Shown: piece by piece, positions 25,275-32,619 of the stretch
How the letters are laid out: each line of letters starts with the position of its first letter
How positions within the stretch are numbered: position 1 is the stretch's first letter
The notes under the pieces: model-generated
Told to the model about the DNA's origin: nothing
Databases searched by the model: none
The model's input: the letters and a program-made list of their open reading frames with translations, nothing else
Position numbers and translations under genes: made by a program
Origin: CAYLNM01 sp964385045
Lineage (GTDB): Bacteria > Planctomycetota > Phycisphaerae > Phycisphaerales > SM1A02
Length of the DNA stretch: 64,000 bases
Direction of reading: 5' to 3'
NCBI GenBank assembly: GCA_964385045.1
Contig: CAYLNM010000001.1
Span: 35,784-99,783, forward strand

Positions 25275-25978
25275 GCTACGGCACGTCGCCCACCGACCCG
25301 ATCCCGACCGTCTGCCTCACCGGGGGCGGTCACGCCTGCGTCGTGATCGACGCCGCGATGGCCCAGGCCGAGGTCGAGATCACCGCGATCCTCGACGACG
25401 ACGCCGAGACCCACGGCTCGATCCGGCACGGCGTGCCGGTGATCGGCGGCCTCGACCACCTCGAGTCGCTGCACCAGCACGGCATCCGGCAGTTCGTGCT
25501 CGGGCTCGGGGGGACCGACCGTCCGGGCGGGCCCCAGCGCCGCGAGACCCTGTTCGAGCGGGCGTGGCGGCTCGGGCTCTGCCCCGGGACGATCGTCCAC
25601 CCGCGATCGATCGTCGGCCAGGACGTGGCGATCGGAGCCGGGACCGTGGTGCTCGCCGGCGCGATCCTGAACCCGAAGGCCCGGATCGGCGTGAACGTGA
25701 TCGTGAACTCGGGAGCGATCCTCGAGCACGACGTCCACGTCGCGGACCACGCCCACGTCGCCCCGGGGGCGATCCTGTGCGGCGGAGCCGTCGTCGAGGA
25801 GCGGGCCCACGTCGGGGCCGGGGCGATCGTCCGGCAGGGCGTGCGGGTCGGGGCCGACGCCGTGGTGGCGGCGGGCGCCGTCGTGGTGCGGGACGTACCG
25901 GCGGGCGCGGTCGTCGGCGGCACGCCGGCCCGGCCGCTCGACGGCGAGCATGCGACTGGCACCGCGGCCGCGGCCTGA
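25271..25978 (+). CDS. neuD: NeuD-like acetyltransferase (left-handed beta-helix)
   Basis: A 235-residue protein. The N-terminal Rossmann-like domain begins TVCLTGGGHACVVIDAA and contains AILDDDAETHG and GVPVIGG, the sugar-binding domain of PglD/NeuD enzymes. From about residue 105, hexapeptide repeats (VGQDVAIGAGTVVLAGAILN, VIVNSGAILEHDVHVADHAH) build the acetyl-CoA domain. The histidine in LEHDVHV is the usual catalytic base. It is translationally coupled to neuB, and N- or O-acetylation of the nonulosonic acid or its precursor is expected. Confidence 0.88.
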   Translation: MSYGTSPTDPIPTVCLTGGGHACVVIDAAMAQAEVEITAILDDDAETHGSIRHGVPVIGGLDHLESLHQHGIRQFVLGLGGTDRPGGPQRRETLFERAWRLGLCPGTIVHPRSIVGQDVAIGAGTVVLAGAILNPKARIGVNVIVNSGAILEHDVHVADHAHVAPGAILCGGAVVEERAHVGAGAIVRQGVRVGADAVVAAGAVVVRDVPAGAVVGGTPARPLDGEHATGTAAAA

Positions 25979-26389
25979 TCGGCCCGGATCGAGGAAGAAT
26001 CGCGAGATTTCGCCTGCGATCGACGCACGATCGCGGGCTGACGCGGTGGTGCGCGAGGGGTGCAGCGGCACGTCCGGGGCCGTGGCCGCGGTCGCGGTCG
26101 GGCGATCAGGCAGCGTCGCGGACGGTGACGGTGCGTCAGACCCCGCCCGCGCAAGGCCACCGGCAGCTCGGGTCATCGAGGCCACCTCGGTGGCTCGTCG
26201 TCACCGACGCCGGTACGGGGAACCAAGGCCACCTCGGTTCGGGTCACCAGGGCCACCTCCGTTCGGGTCACCGAGGCCACCTCGGTTCGGGTCACCAGGG
26301 CCACCTCGGTTCGGGCAATCAAGGCCGCGGCGGTGACGGGCGCACCGCGGCGTCCCCCGCTCGGCCCGCGTTCGGCATGCGCGTGCGGG
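25979..26389. other. 411-base intergenic region, convergent between neuD and fliS
   Basis: No gene is supported. The right half is a 24-base tandem repeat. Frames through the repeat are open on both strands because 24 is a multiple of three, not because of coding signal. No terminator with a T-run was seen for either gene. Confidence 0.45.
26212..26331. repeat. 24-base tandem repeat, five units
   Basis: Five adjacent 24-base units start at 26212, 26236, 26260, 26284 and 26308, with a core of GGTTCGGGTCACC then GGCCACCTC. Units two and four are identical; unit one and the last are the most divergent. A partial sixth copy lies at about 26167-26188. Read on the minus strand the unit would give an RTEVALVT-like octapeptide, but nothing flanking supports translation. 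Confidence 0.85.
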
Positions 26390-26986
26390 TCATCCCTTGA
26401 CGCTGAGCGACGAGCCCGCGGCTCCGGCGCCGTAGCCGCCGGGCAGCCGCCGGCGAGCGGCGGCGGCGGGCGACGCCGGTGCGTTCGCGGGCGGCGTGGC
26501 GGACGCGTCGTCGCCCGCCCCACCGGGCGTGGCCGATCCGACGTGGGCCGCCGCGTCCGCGGGCGCGATCTGCGGCGCCCCCTCGTTCGGCGGCGGCACC
26601 TTGAGCTCCATGCCCTCCGCGGCGAGCTTCTCCATCACCTGCCGCCACGTCTCCCGCTCGTACTCGACGAGCTCGAGGATCTCGCGGCCCTTCGGCACGT
26701 CCTTCTCGCTCAGCGACTCGACGAGCGACGTGTACATGAAGGTGTAGAGCGCCGAGAGACGCTCGCAGAGCTCGGGCGCCTGCGACGGATCGAGCGCGTT
26801 CAGCAGCTCGACGATGATCGCCTGCGTCTTGGAGTACCCGTCGTAGGCGGCCTCGTAGTCCTTGGACTCGAGGCCCGCGATCCCCTGGCTCAGGAACCGG
26901 ATCGCGCCGTCGAAGAGCATCAGGCGGAGCTCCGCCGGGGAGGCGGTCATGACGCGAGTGCGGAGGTAGGCGTTGGTGTCGTTCAT
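26390..26986 (-). CDS. fliS: flagellar export chaperone FliS
   Basis: The first 130 residues match FliS: NAYLRTRVMTASPAELRLMLFDGAIRFL is the signature N-terminus, followed by the helical bundle through YTFMYTSLVESLSEKDV. FliS binds the C-terminus of flagellin in the cytoplasm and prevents early polymerisation. The remaining 65 residues are Ala/Pro/Gly-rich and have no counterpart in typical 120-140-residue FliS proteins. It lies 147 bases downstream of fliD on the same strand, the usual fliD-fliS order. No flagellin gene is in the window. Confidence 0.9.
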   Translation of the reverse strand: MNDTNAYLRTRVMTASPAELRLMLFDGAIRFLSQGIAGLESKDYEAAYDGYSKTQAIIVELLNALDPSQAPELCERLSALYTFMYTSLVESLSEKDVPKGREILELVEYERETWRQVMEKLAAEGMELKVPPPNEGAPQIAPADAAAHVGSATPGGAGDDASATPPANAPASPAAAARRRLPGGYGAGAAGSSLSVKG

Positions 26987-27133
26987 CGCACCCGAGGGAT
27001 CGGTCCGCCGAGAAGGCGACTTGGGTGGAATCGACGGATCATGCGGGGGTTCGGTCGGATCCGGCGTGCGCGATTGCGTCGGGCGGAGTCAATGCAGCGC
27101 CACGCGGTCCGCGGCGGCTCGCCTCGCGGGGGA

Positions 27134-30100
27134 TCACAGACCCGGAAGTGCGACGCCGCCGCCACCGCCGCCGCCGCCGATGCCGCTGATCGCCTGCCCC
27201 TGCTGCTGCAGATCCGACAGCAGCAGCTCGAGGGAGGCGAACTCCCGCTGCAGCTGCGTCCGCCGGTCCTCGATGCGACCGTCGAGCGTCTCCGCGCGGG
27301 CCTCGAGGAGCTCGATCTGGGTCGCGAAGGCGTCGTCGGCCCGGCTCGTCACGCCGTCGACGGAATTGGTCAGATCATCGAGCAGGTTGTCGAAGAGCGG
27401 CCCGAAGCCCAGGCTCGTGAAGGTCTGACCGTCGTCGGCGACCGTGACCCCGTCGATCACCGTCTCGTCGTCGTTCTCACGCGACGCGAAGGCGGTGAAG
27501 AGCTCGGCCACGCCGTTGGGGTCGGCGGCGTAGGCCTCGCGGAATCGCTCGCGGTCGAACTGCACGGTGCCGCCCTGCCCTACGCGGACGCCGACCTGCG
27601 TGAGGAACTGGAACGACCCGTCGACGTTGAGGGCCCGCTGGTTGATCGTCCGGAAGAGCGCGTTGCGGATCCGCGCGACCGTCGGATCCCCGAGCAGAAC
27701 CCCCCGCTCCTCGGTCTCCACGTCGAAGAAGTCGTACTCGTCGATGCGGCCCACCGCGTCATTGAACGTGGTGACGAACTGGGCGACGGACTCCTCGATC
27801 GCCGTCTCGTCGCGGGTGATGAGCACCTCGACCGGATCGTCGCTGGTGGCGAGCAGGTCGATCGACACGCCGTCGATCACCTCGTCCAGCGTGTTGGTCC
27901 GGCTGGTGACGAGCAGCCCGTCCTCGGGGGTGTCGGCCCCGAAGAAGACGCGGGCGTCGCGGCCGCGGGAGGTCGCCTCGAGGCCGACGTCGACGCCGCC
28001 GGTGTCGATCACCAGCTCCCCGCTGGCCCCGCTGATCCCCGAGGCCAGGTTCATGCGGAAGGGCGTGGCCCCCGAGCCGGTGTTGACCACGCTCGCCGAC
28101 ACGTCGACGCCGGACTCGTTGATCTTGGCCACCACCTCGTCGAGGGTGTCGCTCGTGTCGAGGTCGACGACCCGCTCGTAGGAGCCGTCGATCGCGCCGC
28201 CGATCTCGGCCGCGACCCCCGCGATCCCCAGGTCGCGGGCGGTGGTGCCACCGTTGTCCGCGATCGAGATCGCCTGGAAGGCGGTCGCCCCGTCGAGGGC
28301 CTCGGCGTCCTCCTCGATGAGGATGCCGTCGCCATTGTCGTTGATGCGGGCGGTGACGGCGACGCCGCGACTGTTGATCTCGGCGATCACGTCGTAGATC
28401 GTCTGCTCGTCGCCGCCGATCGAGACCGTGGCCTCCTGGCCCAGGCCGTCGACGATCGTGAAGGAGCCGGTCGAGACGCCGCGGCCGCCGTTGAGCCCGT
28501 CCAGTCGCGTGCCCTCGGCGACGTACCGGGCCTGCATGTTCGAGCCGGTCACCCGGTCTTCCGGGATGCCGCTCGAGCCGGTGTCGAGGCCCAGCCGCTG
28601 GGCTCCCAGGCCGCTGAACTCGAGGTTGCCCGAACCCCCGCTGACGTCGATCACCTCGAATCCGTTGCCGGCCGAGTTGAGCTGCACCGTGACCGAGCTG
28701 CTGATCGCGGAGATCTCGTCGTTGAGCCAGTCCATCAGCTCCCCGACCGTCGGCTCGTCGTCCGGCACGAAGGAGCCGAGACTGATCGTGCCGGCCAGAC
28801 CGTCCCGCGACTCGATCTCGATGTCGCCCCCCAGCTCGATGCCGTCGCCGCCGTTGAGACTCGACAGCAGGATCGTGTCGAGACCGCCGAGCAGCCGCGA
28901 GCCGTCGACGCTCGTCGCCGCCACCCCGGCCGGATCGGTCTCGATGCCAAGATCACGTGCGGCATGGGGGTTGGAGGCGGTGCTCGCGACGATGAGATTC
29001 GAGGCGGTGGCGCCGGTCCCGTCGCTGATGAGCAGGCTGCGTCCGTCGGCCGCGATGCCGGCGGTGATGCGGCCGGCGTTCTCGGTGCCGTCGGCCGCCG
29101 TGGCCGCGTTGATCCGGTCGACGACGTCCTGGATCGTGGTCGCGCGGGGCTGGTCGATGCTCGCGGGCACGATCTCGCCCTGGAAGCTCGCGTCGCTGGT
29201 CCCCTCCTCGTTGAGGATCCCGAGCGCCTGCGGCACGCCGTCGTCGCCGTCGACGCCGGCCACGATCAGCTCGCCGGCGCCTCCGGTCGTATCGGTGACC
29301 TCGAAGCGATCGCCGGTGGCGGCGACCGAGAGCTCGACCGCCCCGTCGGTGGCGACGCTGATCCGGTTGATCACGTTGCCGACCGTCGTCGCGCCGGTGA
29401 GGTTCACCTCGTAGACGGAGCCGTCCTTCGCGGTGATGCTGATGTCGGCGGTCTCGTTGTCGCCGTCGATGGGAACGCCGGCCCCGTTGTTGAGCTCGTC
29501 GAGCTCGGTCTCGGCGGTGATGTCCCGGTCGATGCGACCGAGGTCGACGTCGAAGATCGCCCCGTCGCGGGCGGTGATCCGGAGGTCGGGCACGCCCTCG
29601 CGGACCAGGACGCCCGTGCCGTCGTTGAGGCTCGAGAGTGCGGTGTTGGTGCCCAGGGCGTAGATGTCGTCCGCCCCCTCGAAGGTCGAGGACGCGACGC
29701 CCGCGGCCCCGGTCGAGATGCCCAGGTCGGTGGCGGTCGTGTCGCCCTCGCCGTCGATGATGACGAGGTTGCCGGACGTGCTGCCGGACGTGTCGGTGAT
29801 CACGAGCCGGTCGCCCGCGATCTCCGCCTCGACCGCGACGCCCGAGGCGCCATTGATCCGCTCGACCACCTCGTCGAGATCGACGACGTCGGTGAGGTCG
29901 ATCGTGGCCTCCGCCCCGCTGCGGTCGGTGATCGCGATCCGACCACGATCGACGCCGTTCCCGCCGTTGAGGTCCTCGATCAGCACCTGGCTGCTGAGAC
30001 GGCCCTTCCCGAACTCGAAGGCGATCTGCTCGAGGCCCAGCGGCGTGGCATCGCGCGTGGCGAAGCCGCGGCTGAGCTGCTGCGAGGTGCTGACGAGCTG

Positions 30101-30406
30101 CTTGACGATGAACTGATAGCGGCCGGGCGCCGCATTGCGGCCGGTGCTCGCGGCGAGAACGTCCTCGTTGCTGGAGGTCGCCCCGGTGGCGTCGAAGACG
30201 TCGTCGCGGCGGAACCCTGCCGCGGCATTCTTGAGATTGAGCAGTCGCGCATTGACGTCGAGCAGCGCGGTCTGTTGCTGCCGAAGCACGCCGATGCGCT
30301 GCTGGACCTGATCGAGCGGCCCCCGCTCCAGTGCGAGCAGCTGCTCGATGAGGCCGGCGGTGTCCAGTCCGGAGACCAGTCCGGTGCTGCTGCTGATCGT
30401 GCCCAT
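27134..30406 (-). CDS. fliD: flagellar filament cap protein FliD, strongly enlarged
   Basis: About 1,090 residues, roughly twice the usual length. The N-terminus MGTISSSTGLVSGLDTAGLI and the following coiled coil are typical of FliD. The C-terminal region (FVTTFNDAVGRID, GVLLGDPTVARIRNAL, LTQVGVRVGQGGTVQFD, FGPLFDNLLDDL) is the FliD C domain. Between them lie at least five repeats of a hook-IN-like unit, marked by LNGGNGV, LNDGTGV, LNNGAGV, LNGGDGI and LNGGRGV. Each is followed by strands of the form I-x-I-x-D-x2-G. The protein ends in a Gln coiled coil and a nine-glycine run. ATG at 30406 has AGGAG nine bases upstream. Confidence 0.92.
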   Translation of the reverse strand: MGTISSSTGLVSGLDTAGLIEQLLALERGPLDQVQQRIGVLRQQQTALLDVNARLLNLKNAAAGFRRDDVFDATGATSSNEDVLAASTGRNAAPGRYQFIVKQLVSTSQQLSRGFATRDATPLGLEQIAFEFGKGRLSSQVLIEDLNGGNGVDRGRIAITDRSGAEATIDLTDVVDLDEVVERINGASGVAVEAEIAGDRLVITDTSGSTSGNLVIIDGEGDTTATDLGISTGAAGVASSTFEGADDIYALGTNTALSSLNDGTGVLVREGVPDLRITARDGAIFDVDLGRIDRDITAETELDELNNGAGVPIDGDNETADISITAKDGSVYEVNLTGATTVGNVINRISVATDGAVELSVAATGDRFEVTDTTGGAGELIVAGVDGDDGVPQALGILNEEGTSDASFQGEIVPASIDQPRATTIQDVVDRINAATAADGTENAGRITAGIAADGRSLLISDGTGATASNLIVASTASNPHAARDLGIETDPAGVAATSVDGSRLLGGLDTILLSSLNGGDGIELGGDIEIESRDGLAGTISLGSFVPDDEPTVGELMDWLNDEISAISSSVTVQLNSAGNGFEVIDVSGGSGNLEFSGLGAQRLGLDTGSSGIPEDRVTGSNMQARYVAEGTRLDGLNGGRGVSTGSFTIVDGLGQEATVSIGGDEQTIYDVIAEINSRGVAVTARINDNGDGILIEEDAEALDGATAFQAISIADNGGTTARDLGIAGVAAEIGGAIDGSYERVVDLDTSDTLDEVVAKINESGVDVSASVVNTGSGATPFRMNLASGISGASGELVIDTGGVDVGLEATSRGRDARVFFGADTPEDGLLVTSRTNTLDEVIDGVSIDLLATSDDPVEVLITRDETAIEESVAQFVTTFNDAVGRIDEYDFFDVETEERGVLLGDPTVARIRNALFRTINQRALNVDGSFQFLTQVGVRVGQGGTVQFDRERFREAYAADPNGVAELFTAFASRENDDETVIDGVTVADDGQTFTSLGFGPLFDNLLDDLTNSVDGVTSRADDAFATQIELLEARAETLDGRIEDRRTQLQREFASLELLLSDLQQQGQAISGIGGGGGGGGVALPGL

Positions 30407-30765
30407 GGTTCGGTCGCTCCTGACGTCCGGCCTCGCGTCGTCGTCCGCGTCGCTGCCGCCTTCCGGCACGCCGCCGTCGTCGTCACCGCTGCCGCCGTGG
30501 CCGCGGCGCCGACCACGACGGAGCGAGCGATCCCGATCGACCGCCTCGTCGGCAGCGGTGCGGCTCGTTCGCGCGATGGACGCGGCCCCCGGGCCGCCAG
30601 ACCCGCGAACCGGACGATGGCGGGCTCGCTCCCCCGCATGCATCGACGACGGAGACGGAGTCCCGGGAGATATCGGCACACCGGCCCCCGCGCTTGCTCG
30701 CGTGGGCTATCGGGCCTGAGCCGCGGACCGAGTCGGTTCCCGGCGGCGGCGCACGCGCATGACGT
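30407..30765 (-). other. region upstream of fliD without a gene
   Basis: About 360 bases between the fliD start and the hairpin. It should contain the fliD promoter, but no clear sigma70, sigma54 (GG-N10-GC) or sigma28 element could be singled out. Open frames here are extensions of fliD or Arg-rich shadows. Confidence 0.4.
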
Positions 30766-30801
30766 GCGCGGCCGCAGGCACGTTCATGCCTGCGGCCGCG
30801 C
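30766..30801 (-). terminator. long perfect hairpin, probable transcription terminator
   Basis: Fifteen bases at 30766-30780 pair perfectly with 30787-30801 around a six-base loop (CGTTCA). The hairpin lies about 80 bases beyond the stop of the histone-like gene in its direction of transcription. The stem is almost all G/C, so it would be very stable. No U-tract follows on either strand, so termination is inferred from stability and position. Confidence 0.6.
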
Positions 30802-30848
30802 CAGAGTCGCCGGTCTTGGTCCGGTTGCGCCGGTCGACGTCAGTCGCC

Positions 30849-30883
30849 GGACGTCGGACGTCGGACGTCGGACGTCGGACGTC
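30849..30883. repeat. 7-base tandem repeat (GGACGTC), five copies
   Basis: Five exact GGACGTC units end in the stop codon region of the histone-like gene. The repeat is mostly downstream of the gene, so copy-number change would alter its 3' end only slightly. Confidence 0.85.
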
Positions 30884-31514
30884 AGTCGACGGTCGTGTAG
30901 ACGCCGCGCTTCACGTTCTTGAACATGGTGCCCTTGTTCTTCGAGAGGGCGGCGCTGACCATGACGCGGAAGTTGGGTGACTTGGACTGGTAGCCGGCAG
31001 CCTGGACGGCATCGACGAGCTCGGAGACCTTCATCTCCTTGCCCTTGAGGACTTCGTAGAGCGACTCGGCGAGATTCTTCCCGCCCGCGCCCTTCGTGCG
31101 TCCGCCGCGTCGCCGGCCGTTTCGACTACCCGAGGCTCCGCGCGAGCCGCCGGACGTTCCGCGCGAGGCCCCGGAGCCCGGCGGCCGACCGCGACGTCGG
31201 TTGCCGGACGCACCGGTGGGGACGGCGGCCGCGAGCGAGCCGTCCACCTCGGCCAGCTCCGCGTCGATCTCCGCCAGCTCTGCCTCGAGCTCGGCTCGGC
31301 GACTCTTGAGCGCGGAGACCCGCGAGGTGAGCTCGGCCTGCAGCTCGGCGAGGGAGAATCCGGCCGAGCCGCCGCTCCGCTTGGATGACGACGGGGCCGA
31401 GCCCGTGCTTGAACGCCTCGGGCGTCGCCTGGCCGTCACGCCGGCAGTACGGCTGCGTGCCGGCCGCTTGCGGCTCGAGGTCTTTCGACGAACGGTCTTC
31501 TTCTTGCGTGCCAT
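30882..31514 (-). CDS. histone-like protein: basic N-terminus, coiled coil, AT-hook, HARE-HTH-like winged helix
   Basis: A 210-residue protein starting MARKKKTVRRKTSSRKRPARS. Residues 1-48 are Lys/Arg/Ser-rich like H1-type tails. About 52-92 form a coiled coil (LAELQAELTSRVSALKSRRA and the Glu/Ala-rich stretch after it). NRRRGRPPGSG carries an AT-hook RGRP core, followed by Gly/Ser/Arg repeats. The last 62 residues (LAESLYEVLKGKEMKVSELV, SPNFRVMVSAALSKN, FKNVKRGVYTTV) resemble HARE-HTH/H1-type winged helices. ATG at 31514 is the start that captures the basic tail. It probably binds DNA and shapes the nucleoid. The gene stands alone, ahead of a strong terminator hairpin. Confidence 0.75.
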   Translation of the reverse strand: MARKKKTVRRKTSSRKRPARSRTAGVTARRRPRRSSTGSAPSSSKRSGGSAGFSLAELQAELTSRVSALKSRRAELEAELAEIDAELAEVDGSLAAAVPTGASGNRRRGRPPGSGASRGTSGGSRGASGSRNGRRRGGRTKGAGGKNLAESLYEVLKGKEMKVSELVDAVQAAGYQSKSPNFRVMVSAALSKNKGTMFKNVKRGVYTTVD

Positions 31515-32017
31515 GTGAGTTCCGTGGGGTCGTGGAGCAGGTCGCCGAGGCGCGACGCGAGCATGTCGAGCGCCGCGGGCGACGATGCCGTGAACGGGTC
31601 TCCCCCATCGTCGACGTCCGGCCGACGCTGACCCTCGATTCTTCCGAACTCGTAATGATAACCGGATTGCGTCGCCCCGGCGCGACATGATGATTCGTGC
31701 GGGAGGAATGGCGCTCCGAGGGCCATAATATTTCGCAACCCGGGGTCCCCGTCCGAGGGCGGCCGATGCGCCGTCCCTGCGCCCCGACCCGCGTGTCGGG
31801 TCGGCCGCCGCCCGGGCCGGGACGTGACTCATCGTGCCGGCTGGGGGACCGCCGATGCCCCCGGCCCGGGCCCCGAACGACGACGGAGCGGGAAGGGAGC
31901 CAGGGCTGGACGGGAGTCCGGGCCGGGCGGACCCCGGGGACCGGGGACCGGGGACCGGGCGGGAGCTGAGACCCGGGCGGAAGCCGGGGCTGGGCCTGAG
32001 CCGGACGGGGCGGCGAC

Positions 32018-32126
32018 CGGGGTTCCGCGGCCCGGGATCGAGTGAGAACCGAACCCGTACGGATCTACACGCAGAGGAACTCCGCTGCACGGGGTTCCGC
32101 GGCCCGGGATCGAGTGAGGACCGAAC
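32018..32126 (+). repeat. 37-base direct repeat with predicted stem-loops
   Basis: Copies at 32018-32054 and 32090-32126 differ at one base. In each, GGTTC near the left end can pair with GAACC (first copy) or GGACC (second copy) near the right end. The single difference turns a U-A pair into U-G if the plus strand is transcribed. Between them, 32076-32098 forms a further 9-bp hairpin (GGAACTCCG with CGGGGTTCC, one G-U). Confidence 0.6.
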
Positions 32127-32437
32127 ACCGTGGGAATGGAGGCTCAGGAAACGGGAACCGGAAACGGACCGAACGCCGGGGACCGGCGACGGGACGAGCC
32201 CAGGGACCGCGGCACGAGGACGAGGGCACGACCGAGTCGGAGACGAGCAGCGAAGCGCCGTCGGCGGGACGATGACGTCCATCCACGACGACGAGGCGGC
32301 CCGGCCGCCGGCCGAGGGTGAACGCGATGAGCCGACCTCCATCGCACCGGATCCGCTCCAAAGCGACGCGCCCCAACGGTCCCGGCCGGCTGGCGGGCGG
32401 GTGAGCCCGATGATCAGACGCGCAGGGATCGGGAGCG

Positions 32438-32486
32438 GCGATCCGGCGATCCGGCGATCCGGCGATCCGGCGATCCGGCGATCCGG
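32438..32486. repeat. 8-base tandem repeat (GCGATCCG), six copies
   Basis: Six consecutive GCGATCCG units are followed by degraded copies (GGGGATTCGG, GGGATGCGG). They lie about 130 bases downstream of the parB stop. Eight is not a multiple of three, which argues against coding. Confidence 0.85.
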
Positions 32487-32619
32487 GGATTCGGGATTCG
32501 GGGATGCGGGGATCGGTTGGAGTGCCCGTCCGGCGTGCCGCGGCTCGGCGGCGAGTCGGAACGGTGGTGATCCAATGCGCCCCCAAGCCTCGCCGGGATC
32601 GATTCTCCACCGGGGCGCC

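Larger units (their letters stand above)
31515..32619. other. 1.1-kb non-coding, repeat-rich region upstream of the histone-like gene
   Basis: No gene is supported. Bases 31630-31740 are clearly less G/C-rich than the rest, with CGTAATGATAACC and CCATAATATTTCGC; they probably hold the promoter of the minus-strand histone-like gene. Next come short GGGGACC repeats (about 31930-31960), a 37-base direct repeat (32018-32126) and an 8-base tandem repeat (32438-32486). The right end is the 3' end of parB. Confidence 0.5.

Noticed and set aside
26212..26331. Possible CRISPR array or octapeptide-repeat gene
   Set aside because: Units are directly adjacent with no spacers, so it is not a CRISPR. Open frames follow only from the 24-base period.
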